In this document: positions 1 to 8,878 of the stretch, piece after piece
Numbering within the stretch: position 1 is the stretch's first letter
Layout of the letters: every line of letters starts with the position of its first letter
Notes under the pieces: generated by a model
What the model was told of the DNA's origin: nothing
Databases searched by the model: none
The model's input: the letters and a program-made list of their open reading frames with translations, nothing else
Made by a program: the position numbers and the translations under genes
Source of the DNA: an uncultured Verrucomicrobiota bacterium
GTDB lineage: Bacteria > Verrucomicrobiota > Verrucomicrobiia > Opitutales > Opitutaceae
Assembly: GCA_913058185.1 (NCBI GenBank)
Contig: CAJXQX010000005.1
Span: forward strand, 1-64,000
Length of the DNA stretch: 64,000 nucleotides
Reading direction: 5' to 3'

Positions 1-46
1 AGATCAGCCTCGGTCTCGTGGGCTCGGAGATGTGTATAAGAGACAG
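1..46 (+). other. Untrimmed Nextera i7 sequencing adapter (artefact)
   Basis: Bases 28-46 read AGATGTGTATAAGAGACAG, the Tn5 mosaic end used in Nextera kits. Bases 13-27 are the Nextera read-2 adapter stem. Bases 5-12 (CAGCCTCG) match the i7 index I remember as N710, and bases 1-4 are the last bases of the P7 primer. The stretch is library adapter, not organism DNA. Any reading frame running through it, including an ATG at base 30, is spurious. The genome starts at base 47. Confidence 0.97.
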
Positions 47-2144
47 GTTCTACACCAACGGCATGTTGCGTAACTTCATCGATGCTGATCTGGTCGATAA
101 ACAAAACGTCGCCCCCAACCTCGCCGCCCGCGCCCGCGTTTGGCGCAACGCCGCCAAACGCGAAGAGCCCAACCTCGCCTTCCGCAACGACGGCGACCTG
201 CAATTTACCAATGTATCCGCCGACTGGGGACTTGACCAAGTGGGTGTTTCATTTGGTTGCGTCGTGGCCGACCTCGACAACGACGGCGATCTTGACCTCG
301 TGTGGAGCAACCAGGACGGGCCACCTACTCTCATGCGCAACGACTTCGCGACGGGTCACCGTGCTGCCATCCGACTCGAAGGTCGCGCGCCCAATCGCAA
401 CGCCATCGGCGCCGAGATCACGTTGACCACCGCGACCGGCCAACAGGTCCGTCAAGTTTTTGGAGAACGCGGCGTCGTCTCCTCCGAACGCGGCACCATT
501 ATTTTCGGCCTCGGTGAAGATCCCACCATCAAATCCCTAAAAGTGCGTTGGCCCAATGGCACCGAGTCGACCCACGCCCACCCCCCGGCCGACGGCCTCC
601 TCGTGATCAAGCAACCGGAGATGAAACCTGCCCGCCGCCCCGCGCAGTTTCACGCTGATCTTTCATCCAGCCTCTACGCCGAGACCTCAGCCGACCGCGG
701 CCTCATCTACACCAGCGACGCCTACCCCTTGGAAGAACTCGCCAGCCAACGCCTCCTCCCCCGCCGCCTCGGCGGAACCGCACCCGCCTTGGCAACCGCC
801 GACGTCAATAACGATGGCCTGGCCGATGTCTTCGTAACCGGCGCCCGCGCGCAATCCGGCACCCTGTTTCTCGGGAATTCCGACGGATCGTTCGCTCAGG
901 CCGAATCTCAACCGTGGAGTAAATCCGCCACGGCCGACGACGTCGGCGCGACATTCTTTGATTTCAACGGTGATGAAAATATCGACCTCTACATCAGCGC
1001 TGGAGGCGTTGAAGGAGACTTCGATAACCGCATCTACCTCAGTGACGGCGAAGGAAGATTTGAGCGCCATTCCTTCGCGAATCCCTCGCACGTTTCAACA
1101 GTTGTGACAGCGGCTGACTACGACCAAGACGGTCGCACCGATCTGTATGTCGGCGGAAGTTCCATTCCCGGGAAATGGCCCAACTGGACGTGGAGTAAGC
1201 TTCTCCGCAACACCACCGAAGGATTCGAACCCCATCACGACAAAACCGACGATCCTACTCCCTTGGAAGGGCGCGTTATGGCAGCGCGTTGGGCGGATGT
1301 TGATGCGGACGGCGATCTCGACCTCGTCACCGCCACGGATTGGGGAGCAATCAAAGTCGCGCTAAATAGAGAAGGGAAACTAACCGATGCTTCAGAGAAA
1401 CTCGGTCTCGCCGCCCACAGCGGTTGGTGGCGCGCGATCGAAGTCGCCGACGTCAACGGCGACGGGCGCCTCGACATCATCGCAGGCAACGTTGGCCTGA
1501 ACACCAAATACCGTGCTTCACCCAAACACCCCGCCGTCGTCTTTGCAGGCGACCTTGATGGCTCCGGCATTTTCGAGATCCTCGAAGCCCAATACGACAA
1601 AGACGGTCGTCTTTACCCACTCCGCGGACGCAGCAAGCTCTCCTACTCATTCCGTAAACTGCGTCGCCAATTCCGGAGCTTCGCGTCTTTCGCTGAAGCC
1701 TCAGTCGACGAAATATTCGAAGGTGAGTTATTGGACAAAGCGATGAAGCTCGAAGCCACCGAACTGCGCAGTGGTATCTTCCTGCAACAGCCAGACGGGA
1801 CCTTCGTATTCGACCCCCTACCCATCGCAGCGCAGATGGCTCCGATCCACGGCATCGTCTTCGCCGACCTGACCGGTGACGATCTCCCCGACCTCTTTGT
1901 CGCCGGCAACGACTTCAGTCCCGAACCGTCCACTGGTCGTTTCGATGGCAGCCTCGGCCGCCTCTTCCAAGGCGACGGACGCGGCAACTTCACCGCAATC
2001 TCTCCGGCAAAAAGCGGACTCATCGTTCCCGGTGATACGCGGGCAGTCATCATGCTGCCACCTTTGAAACCCGGCGGTGCTCCCCGCATTGTCACCGCCA
2101 ACGCACTTGGCCCGGTCCGCCTCTTCGAGCCTCGTGATCAATGA
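47..2144 (+). CDS. FG-GAP/VCBS repeat protein with ASPIC/UnbV domain (5' partial)
   Basis: About 699 residues are visible; the N-terminus is lost at the contig end. Calcium-type FG-GAP loops of the form DxDxDGxxD recur (DLDNDGDLD, DVNNDGLAD, DYDQDGRTD, DVDADGDLD, DVNGDGRLD), as expected of a beta-propeller. An ASPIC/UnbV domain lies at about residues 105-190, with the typical NAIGAEI start and the VRWPNG signature, followed by a second propeller region. CRTAC1-like proteins of this kind are secreted, calcium-binding and probably adhesive or carbohydrate-associated; they are often present in many copies in Verrucomicrobia and Planctomycetes. The exact role is unknown. The stop TGA at 2142 is followed by a short hydrophobic frame. 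Confidence 0.9.
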
Positions 2145-2150
2145 GCACTA

Positions 2151-2243
2151 TTGCTGCATTTCTTTCTAGTCGGCACCCTGGCCTCCCTCTTGATCGTGTT
2201 TATTACCGTGCTGGTTTTCCGCGGGCTAATCTATCTCACTTAA
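2151..2243 (+). CDS. Possible 30-residue membrane peptide
   Basis: Directly after the stop of the FG-GAP gene, and in the same frame, a TTG at 2151 opens 30 codons to a TAA. The product is almost entirely hydrophobic (LVGTLASLLIVFITVLVF core), enough for one transmembrane helix. An ATG at 2141 overlaps the upstream stop (ATGA) but lies in another frame, so it could start this peptide only with a 1-nt shift. The competing ATG frame at 2141-2356 has unnatural composition and overlaps the next gene. This is either a small membrane protein or the remnant of one. No homologue is recognised. Confidence 0.25.
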   Translation: MLHFFLVGTLASLLIVFITVLVFRGLIYLT

Positions 2244-2255
2244 TCTGTCTTTATC

Positions 2256-3950
2256 GTGAAGTTCTTCATCTCAAAAATCCTAACGAGCCTGATAACCACA
2301 GGTCTGGTAACTTCCACGGTTTTCTCTGCCGAAATGACGTGGAAGGCATGGAGTGAGGCCACTCGGGCCGAAGCCGCCGAACGCGCGGTCCCACTTTATA
2401 TCGTCATCGGCGACTCGCTGAGCGAGCTCACAACCTCAATGCGCGAGGACACCTTCGCTAACGACGAAGTAGCCGCGTTTCTGAATGAGAACTTTGTCTG
2501 TGTTTACGCCGATCGTTCCGACGCTCCAGGTATCGCGGCATACGGTCAGCAGTGGCTCGTAGCTGATCAGAAGATTCCGGGATGGCCCCTCAATCTGTGG
2601 TTCACCCCCAACATGGAACCGCTGGAAGCCGCCAGCTACCTTCCTCCCACGGAAGAATGGGGCCGAGAAGGTTTTATGGTCGTCGCCAACCGGGTCGTTG
2701 ATGGCTGGGCCTCCAATCGCGAAGGGGGCGAACGCAGCGCCCAGCGTCGCACCGAACTCATTGCCGACTACTTGCCTTTCGCCGCCGAGCCGATTGGCGA
2801 CATGGCCGCCGCGCTACAGACCGCCGCCGAAGATTGGTTGGCTCTGCTCAATCCTGAGACCGGCTTGTTCGGCGATTCCCCTCACCGTGCCGAACCAGAG
2901 TTACTTCGGTTTCTGATCGGACAAGGCGGCGAAGCCCGCGCCGCTGCTCTCAAGGCGTTGCGTATCCGGGTTGCCTCCTCTCTGCGTGATCCGATCGACG
3001 GGGGGTTCTATCGGGCCACTTCCGATACCAACGGCGGCATCCCGGTTTTCCAGAAACGCCTCACTGACCAGGCCCGTATCGCCCTTGCCTTTCTCGATGC
3101 AGCCGCCGTTTCTGATGACCCCATCTTTGCCGCCGGCGCCCACAGCGCGCTGGACTACGCGATCAATCGACTGAGCCCCGGCGACGGCACATTTTGGGTG
3201 GGCGAAGACGCGACGGACCCCAACTCTACTCGAAACCAAACCTGGATTTGGGATGCGCTTGCTGAACTCACGGGTGACGAATTCGCCAATCGTCTCGCCG
3301 CTAAATCCGCGGGAAACGTCGATGCCGAAGAGGATCTGGAGAGACATCACAGCGGTCGGAATATTTTGCGCGCTGACCCCACCGAACACACGAGCCGAAA
3401 AGACTTCGAACTGCGGACCAAAGTGCTCACTACCCGTCTCGAGCTCGGGAATCCTCGGATCGAACGCACCGCCACTGCCGGCGCGCATGGCTTGATGCTT
3501 CACGCCCTCAACCGAGCCACCGTGGAGTTGAACGATTTGAACTATGGAGGTTATGCGGTGGCCGTGCGCTCCGCCATCCGACGTGACTTTGATCTCGCCG
3601 CGGTAGAACTCACTCGGGTCGCCCATGCCGATGTCCCTGCCCTCCCCGATGACTACTTGCTGATCGCCATGGGCATGAACGATCCAACTCTCGTGCAACA
3701 GGCGGACGATCTTTTCTATGACGATAAATTCGGACTCTACTACGCGACGGCAGGCGAAGTCGCCGGAGTGCGTCCCCAGATGTGGTCGGCCGCTCCCGGC
3801 GAGTTGCCCTCGCCCGCCGTATGGCGGCTGCTGATCGGTAATCCACCCGAATTGCTGGCCGACGAGATCACCCTCGCGTTCGACAATCCCGACGCCCCAC
3901 CTCCCGGAGACGTATTGCTGGCTCTGCAGAAGCATGATCGTTCTAAGTAG
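2256..3950 (+). CDS. Secreted DUF255 (YyaL/SPATA20-like) protein lacking the CxxC
   Basis: 564 residues from a GTG start, with a signal peptide ending near FSAE. Residues 40-120 fit the thioredoxin-like DUF255 domain (REDTFANDEVAAFLNENFV, then YADRSDAPGIAAYG). The remainder looks like the alpha/alpha-toroid half of YyaL proteins. The cytoplasmic family normally carries a CHWCH motif; here the matching stretch is IGDSLSELTTSM, so both cysteines are gone. With the signal peptide and a length below the usual 650-700 residues, this points to a periplasmic variant without redox chemistry. The substrate is unknown. It stands alone, and the gap to the next gene contains inverted repeats. Confidence 0.75.
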   Translation: MKFFISKILTSLITTGLVTSTVFSAEMTWKAWSEATRAEAAERAVPLYIVIGDSLSELTTSMREDTFANDEVAAFLNENFVCVYADRSDAPGIAAYGQQWLVADQKIPGWPLNLWFTPNMEPLEAASYLPPTEEWGREGFMVVANRVVDGWASNREGGERSAQRRTELIADYLPFAAEPIGDMAAALQTAAEDWLALLNPETGLFGDSPHRAEPELLRFLIGQGGEARAAALKALRIRVASSLRDPIDGGFYRATSDTNGGIPVFQKRLTDQARIALAFLDAAAVSDDPIFAAGAHSALDYAINRLSPGDGTFWVGEDATDPNSTRNQTWIWDALAELTGDEFANRLAAKSAGNVDAEEDLERHHSGRNILRADPTEHTSRKDFELRTKVLTTRLELGNPRIERTATAGAHGLMLHALNRATVELNDLNYGGYAVAVRSAIRRDFDLAAVELTRVAHADVPALPDDYLLIAMGMNDPTLVQQADDLFYDDKFGLYYATAGEVAGVRPQMWSAAPGELPSPAVWRLLIGNPPELLADEITLAFDNPDAPPPGDVLLALQKHDRSK

Positions 3951-4028
3951 CAGAGACGGGCCGCTCCCCGGAACATAGGCACATCCCGCGAAATGGAACG
4001 CCCGGATTATACCGTGTTCGGCCGGGCA

Positions 4029-4071
4029 GAATTTAAATTCAGAAATAGTTTCAACTCGATGAAACTATTTC
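4029..4071. repeat. Palindrome and 12-bp-stem hairpin in a leader region
   Basis: GAATTTAAATTC at 4029-4040 is a perfect 12-bp palindrome. It is followed at once by a perfect 12-bp inverted repeat, GAAATAGTTTCA (4042-4053) and TGAAACTATTTC (4060-4071), with a 6-base loop. No T-run follows on the plus strand, so it is not a standard terminator for the gene ending at 3950. It sits 35 bp before the ATG at 4106 and could be an operator pair or a 5' leader hairpin. Confidence 0.7.
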
Positions 4072-4105
4072 GGGGATGGGACGTCAGATTGGCACCTTCA
4101 CACTC

Positions 4106-6514
4106 ATGCAGCTATCGCCCTCGTCCCTCTCGGCCACTTTCTGTCAGTCGTGCCAAACCCGTAAATTGCTCGGAGCTGTGATCGTAGGTATTTTCGGCTC
4201 CTTCGGCTGGGCGCAGGCTCAACCGGCTCCTGAGCCGACGACAAAGGTCCAAAATTGGCAGGCGAATCCCGGACCATGGGGCAACCTTCGCGTCCGCCAA
4301 ATCCAACTCGCTCCGCCGCCAGAGGCCCTGGATCAAATTGAATTCCTCGACACTCGGATTTGGAGTTTCGGCGAATTGTCTTGGGATGAGATCTACGCGT
4401 TTTTGCGGACCACCGGCCTGACCGACACTCAGTATGCGGAACTCACGGCCCCTGATCGGAGCCGTTTCGGCAGGAAATGGAAATCCAATGCGATTGAGAC
4501 CACCCCTGAGCTCTTGTTGTCCTTGTCGCCTAGAAGTCGGCTGGCGATCTACAATCGACTAGCCATCTATCGTGGCAATCCAACGCACACCCTACCATGG
4601 GTCATCTCAAAATCGGTAAAAATTGACGCCGCTCAATTCAGCCCGCCGCTTCGCGCTGCTCTGGATAAATTAACCTACGAACGCGACGGTCGGAAATGCC
4701 TCACTGATGCAAACCTACTCGAGACGTTTGCGGCCGATGACGCCGAAGTCAGGCGATTGAAACGCTTTCTGATCACCACCCGTTCACTCATAGTTGAACT
4801 CACGCGGGCGAGCTTGAGCCAACGCGATGAAGTCCTTCGCTATTGGTCCCGCAATCAAACTAAATCCATTGCCGATTTGCTCCAGATGCTCGCCGATTCG
4901 CCGGACCTCGACGGTCTCGATATCGCGCACCTTCTGCCACGGATGCCCCAAGAGTTGATCAATCAATATCCCGACGATGAAGTCTTGCGCATTTCCAACT
5001 GTTTCTGGACCGCGATGAACTTCTTCAACCCGCGACCCGACCCGCAGTTCATGGCCTATCCCGGAGAAAAAGAGAACGCCAGTGATCGGACGATGCGGGT
5101 GCTCGAACGCGACTACGAAGTCGTCGCACCGCCCTACCAATTCGGCGATGTGCTCGGGTTGCACGCGTCGACCGAGATCCACGCCGAGCCGCGCCTCATT
5201 CACGCGGCGTCCTACATCGCGGACGACATTGTCATCAGTAAAAATGGCATCGGAGATTTCGTCCCCATCGTGCTGATGAAACTCGACGATGTGATGGACC
5301 TGTATGCGTGGCCTTCCGAAATCGAAATCCGCGGATATCGCCAAAAATCTCCTGCCTTCGCGCCGGTCCTGCTCCCTCCGCCAACCCCACCCTTTCACCC
5401 TCGCGAATCGACCGCCGTTCCCGGCGGGTTTCTCGAGTTCCAAGTCGTTCAATTGACGGCCCCCGACCCCACCATCGAATCCTATCTCGATACGTTCAGC
5501 ACCCGACAATGGTGGATCGGCGAGGATTCGCGCGGCGCATTTATCGGCCGCATTTTGGGATTAGAAATCAGCGCGCGGGCACGGGATGCCCTTTTCGCTG
5601 CCGAACACTGGCGGCCGGCGAAAAATCAAAACGGATTCTTCGTGACCCCACCGCCGGAAGCTTTGGGGCAACTCAAAGTCGAGGAACGGAGCCGACTCTA
5701 CCGAGAATTAGCCCGTTGGACCGACAACAAATCTGAACTCTGGCCATTGTTCTTTCCGGTGGATTCAGACTGGGATAGATTTACCCGAGCGGGAATTCCG
5801 GCGGCGTTTGTGCAACGCGTTCGCGAGCTCTGTTATACGTTCGGCGACGGCTACGGGTTGAGTGACTTCTCGGTTCTCGCCCACGAATTTCCGGACCGAG
5901 CTATGCTTCGACGGTTCCTGAAACTACAATCTACCATCTCAACCGTGTTGCCGCGCCTCAAAATGACGGCGGCGAAGTCCATTTCCGAAACCTTGGCCCA
6001 CTGGACGAGTGACCATCAAAACCCCTTCGCTCAACCCCTATTGGAAGCCCTATTGGAGTCCGAGACGGAAGAGGACGTTGAGTTGATCAGCATCATGCCC
6101 GGAACGGCCCGCCGTCTTTCAATCAACATCGAGCCAGAGGAGGTCTCCTACGACATCCAGAAAGTGAGCTTCCTCATCTCCGCCAACCTCTCCTCGCCGT
6201 CGCACAAACTGGTAAAAGCCGATGAATTAAGGAGCTGGCTCGGCGCCAATTTCAAACGCGTATCCCCTCCGTATCGTTACGGCGACATTTTGGCATTCAA
6301 TCATCCTAAGGATCCGATCATCAACTACGCCTGTGCATTCATCGGCGCCGATGTAATCTTCGCTCGCGACCCGGTGGGACTCGGCCTCTGGCGATTCATG
6401 CGCGTGAAAGAGATTCTGGGCCGCAACCCCCATTTTGACGGAGGCTCACTGGAAGGTCTGCGCTATAATCCGGTCCCGGCCTCAATCATTGGCTCCGCAC
6501 AAGAAGACAGCTGA
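4106..6514 (+). CDS. Secreted protein with two NlpC/P60-like modules, the second degenerate
   Basis: 802 residues with a signal peptide (hydrophobic GAVIVGIFGSFGW, cleavage near AQAQ). An ATG at 4076 would add ten residues but spoils the signal peptide. The mature protein is a tandem duplication. Each half has a helical part (DTR..W; PEL/PEA..R.AIYNRL/SRLYREL) and ends in a small beta part: PPYQFGDVLGL...HAASYIADDIVISKNG in copy 1, PPYRYGDILAF...NYACAFIGADVIFARD in copy 2. The GD...H.a.Yi.dd pattern, with NCFWTAMNFF upstream in copy 1, resembles the Cys and His blocks of NlpC/P60 peptidases. Copy 2 has neither. A cell-wall hydrolase-like role is an inference; the family is not firmly recognised. 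Confidence 0.6.
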   Translation: MQLSPSSLSATFCQSCQTRKLLGAVIVGIFGSFGWAQAQPAPEPTTKVQNWQANPGPWGNLRVRQIQLAPPPEALDQIEFLDTRIWSFGELSWDEIYAFLRTTGLTDTQYAELTAPDRSRFGRKWKSNAIETTPELLLSLSPRSRLAIYNRLAIYRGNPTHTLPWVISKSVKIDAAQFSPPLRAALDKLTYERDGRKCLTDANLLETFAADDAEVRRLKRFLITTRSLIVELTRASLSQRDEVLRYWSRNQTKSIADLLQMLADSPDLDGLDIAHLLPRMPQELINQYPDDEVLRISNCFWTAMNFFNPRPDPQFMAYPGEKENASDRTMRVLERDYEVVAPPYQFGDVLGLHASTEIHAEPRLIHAASYIADDIVISKNGIGDFVPIVLMKLDDVMDLYAWPSEIEIRGYRQKSPAFAPVLLPPPTPPFHPRESTAVPGGFLEFQVVQLTAPDPTIESYLDTFSTRQWWIGEDSRGAFIGRILGLEISARARDALFAAEHWRPAKNQNGFFVTPPPEALGQLKVEERSRLYRELARWTDNKSELWPLFFPVDSDWDRFTRAGIPAAFVQRVRELCYTFGDGYGLSDFSVLAHEFPDRAMLRRFLKLQSTISTVLPRLKMTAAKSISETLAHWTSDHQNPFAQPLLEALLESETEEDVELISIMPGTARRLSINIEPEEVSYDIQKVSFLISANLSSPSHKLVKADELRSWLGANFKRVSPPYRYGDILAFNHPKDPIINYACAFIGADVIFARDPVGLGLWRFMRVKEILGRNPHFDGGSLEGLRYNPVPASIIGSAQEDS

Positions 6515-6574
6515 ATTTGCCCGACAATTGGTTGTTCATCCTGCGGCATTCGTGGTTAAAAAACTGACCTCTGC

Positions 6575-8155
6575 ATGGACGAGACCAATCTTATACCCGA
6601 TCGCATCGCGGCGACGCTTCGGCAGTTTCCGCCATTCTCGATGCTGCCACCCGACTCCATCGCGGATTTGGCGCAAAGTGCCCATGTCCGGGTGTTGGTC
6701 GCCGGGGAGCAAGTTTGGCATCAGGGCGATCCTCCCGGCGAAGACCTGGATGTCCTCGTGCGAGGACGAATCGAATACCACATCACCAGCGACGAGCAAA
6801 CCGAGATGGTGGCGGTGCGCGACGAGGGGGATTTGTTGGGGCTTACCCCGCTACTGCGAAGTCAACCCGCCCGCACCACCGCTAAAGTCGTCGCCGGCGA
6901 GTTGCCCCGCGAGTCTCCAGTTGAACAAATCATGGCGAGCCCCGTCATCACGGTATCGGCACTATCATCCGCCACGGCGGCCATTTTATTGATGCTCCGT
7001 GAACGGATCGGACAAGTTTGTGTCACCCAGGACGGCACGACGGCTACACCAGCCTTAGATGTTTTTACCCACAAGGACTTGTTGGCCCAGAGTGGCCACC
7101 ACCCCGCCGGGTTACTGCGGGAATTTCGACACGCCCGCACCGTCGCTCGACTGCGCGAGCTCTGTGACGAGGTGGAAGAAATCACCGGCAGCTATTTGGA
7201 TGCGAGCGTCTCGGCTATCTTCCTCGGTCAAATTTGTGCGGAACTCTACGACGAGTTGATTCAAAGACTACTCGAACTCACCACCACCGAAATGAACGCC
7301 GCCGGCGCCCCCCTCCCGTCGGTTTCGTGGGCCTGGCTCTCGGTCGGTAGTGACGGACGTCGGGAGCAGACGCTCCGCACTGATATGGACAACGCGTTGG
7401 TTTTCGGTGCGGCCGCCACGGCTGAAGAGGATGAAAAGAATCGCAAAACATTCCTGCAATTCACCCACGCAGTCGTGGCAAAAATGGTAGAGTGTGGGTT
7501 TGCCCGCTGCCAAGGCGGCGTGATGGCGTCGAATCCCCGGTGGTGTCGCACCGATCGGGAGTGGCTTGAAGAAATCAAAGTGATCAGCACCAGCACGGAG
7601 CCTGACCCACTCTTTCGAGGAATCGTGCTCTACGACATGCGATTCGTATCCGGAGATCCCGCTATGGTTTGGCCGGTGCGTCAGGCGATCATTGATTCGG
7701 TCCGATCAAATTCGTGGCTGCAACGACGCTTAGCCGAGCTCGTAATTGAAACCCCGCCGCCGCTAAACTTCTGGGGCAAATTCGTGGTCGAAAGCCGAGG
7801 TGACCATGTTGGTGAATTTGACCTCAAGGGCCGCGCCATCGCTCCGCTGCGCGATGCCGGACGAATCCTAACCCTTAAACACAATCAACTGCGGCGCTAC
7901 TCCACCGGCGGACGCTGGGAGGATATTCAGCGCAATGTGCCCGCCCTCGAAGAGATGGCCAAAGTAGCGCGGGAGGCCTATGACGTGCTGCTGACCCTGA
8001 GACTTCAAACCGCCATTGCTCGGCAGAATTCCGGGCGGTTCGTCGATCCTTCCAAACTATCAAAACTCGAGAAGGCGCGACTCGCACACGCCTTCGATGT
8101 GGTGCGGATGGTTCAGACCCACGTGCGCCTCGCGTTCAGTTTGGAGTCCCGGTGA
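6575..8155 (+). CDS. cNMP-binding/CBS/DUF294 nucleotidyltransferase-like protein
   Basis: 526 residues, soluble. Residues 15-105 form a cyclic-nucleotide-binding-like beta-roll (VAGEQVWHQGDPPGEDL). A CBS-type segment follows at about 115-170 (VEQIMASPVITVS). The DUF294 nucleotidyltransferase core at about 257 reads GSDGRREQTLRTDMDNAL, the GlnD-like GS...R...TDxD metal site. A C-terminal DUF294_C helical domain (about 340-500) ends with KLEKARLAHAF. Proteins of this design are thought to be signalling enzymes and often neighbour DUF4212/SSS acetate-type symporters and a DnaQ-like exonuclease. Here the exonuclease gene starts within the stop (TGATG), so the two are translationally coupled. The substrate is unknown. 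Confidence 0.88.
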   Translation: MDETNLIPDRIAATLRQFPPFSMLPPDSIADLAQSAHVRVLVAGEQVWHQGDPPGEDLDVLVRGRIEYHITSDEQTEMVAVRDEGDLLGLTPLLRSQPARTTAKVVAGELPRESPVEQIMASPVITVSALSSATAAILLMLRERIGQVCVTQDGTTATPALDVFTHKDLLAQSGHHPAGLLREFRHARTVARLRELCDEVEEITGSYLDASVSAIFLGQICAELYDELIQRLLELTTTEMNAAGAPLPSVSWAWLSVGSDGRREQTLRTDMDNALVFGAAATAEEDEKNRKTFLQFTHAVVAKMVECGFARCQGGVMASNPRWCRTDREWLEEIKVISTSTEPDPLFRGIVLYDMRFVSGDPAMVWPVRQAIIDSVRSNSWLQRRLAELVIETPPPLNFWGKFVVESRGDHVGEFDLKGRAIAPLRDAGRILTLKHNQLRRYSTGGRWEDIQRNVPALEEMAKVAREAYDVLLTLRLQTAIARQNSGRFVDPSKLSKLEKARLAHAFDVVRMVQTHVRLAFSLESR

Positions 8156-8829
8156 TGTTTGGCTGGGGTCGACGTAAAAATGAGCCGGACTTCATTCGGC
8201 ACTACTGTGAGGCGACGAAACGGAAGATCGATCGCAAGACTGTTTTCGACGGCTTGCCGTTCGTCGCGCTCGATGCGGAGACCACGGGTTTGGATATCAA
8301 CAAAGACCGCTTGCTCAGCATCGGCATCGTGCCGCTTAAAAACGGGGCCTTGGACGTGACCAATCGGCGCACTTGGCTCGTGCAACAAACCGCCTCGCCC
8401 AACAACGAAGCGGTTAAACTCCATGGCATCGCGCCGGGGGAATCTGCCAAAGGCACCCCTGAAGCACAGGTATTGAAGGAGCTCCTCTCGACGATCTCAG
8501 GCCAGATAGTCGTGGGCCATCACATTGGTTTTGATGCCGGGATCATCGGCCATGCGCTCCACTGACATTTTAGCGTAAAATTCCACAACCACCTGATTGA
8601 TACCTCGATGATGGCCATGCGGCATCTGGATGCATTCCACCGGACGGGTTACGCCAATCAACGACCTCCCGGATTGGATGAAGTGTGCGTGCATGCGGGA
8701 CTTCCGGTGCTGGGACGCCATACCGCCAGCGGCGACGCCTTCACCACGGGGCAGCTATTTCTGTGGATGTGCGGCCGCCTCCGCGTGCGATTCGGACGCC
8801 AACTCGTCGCCGGAGACCTATTGAAGTAG
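8155..8829 (+). pseudogene. DnaQ-like 3'-5' exonuclease, interrupted by in-frame TGA
   Basis: From ATG 8155 (overlapping the upstream stop) the frame encodes a DEDD exonuclease: ALDAETTGLDINKDRLLSIG is the Exo I motif with D and E, and VVGHHIGFDAGIIGHALH is Exo II. A TGA at 8563-8565 then interrupts. The same frame continues without further stops to TAG 8827, giving HFSVKFHNHLIDTSMMA and a C-terminal HTASGDAFTTGQLF that carries the Exo III H...D pair. The whole frame of 224 residues is normal for the family. A CGA (Arg) to TGA change explains it. Without readthrough, the 136-residue product lacks Exo III and should be inactive. Confidence 0.85.
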
Positions 8830-8878
8830 AACGTCATGTTTATCGAGGGGTGAGGCCCTGCTCTGCGTATAACCCAGT

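Noticed and set aside
18-46. N-terminal codons of the first gene reading through the adapter
   Set aside because: These bases are Nextera adapter, so the encoded peptide is artificial.
2141-2356. 71-codon frame with ATGA overlap after the FG-GAP gene
   Set aside because: It overlaps the DUF255 gene start and signal peptide and has no natural composition; the hydrophobic frame at 2151 is a better candidate.
2901-3935. 344-codon open frame on the minus strand
   Set aside because: It is fully antisense to the DUF255 gene, reflects GC bias at third positions, and shows no recognisable domain.
4784-5509. 241-codon minus-strand frame
   Set aside because: It is antisense to the two-module protein, whose internal duplication proves the plus-strand reading.
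8563-8565. Genetic code change (TGA as an amino acid) or selenocysteine
   Set aside because: TGA, TAG and TAA all interrupt genes, while TGA ends many normal genes here; no SECIS-like structure was recognised and the site is not a catalytic Cys position.
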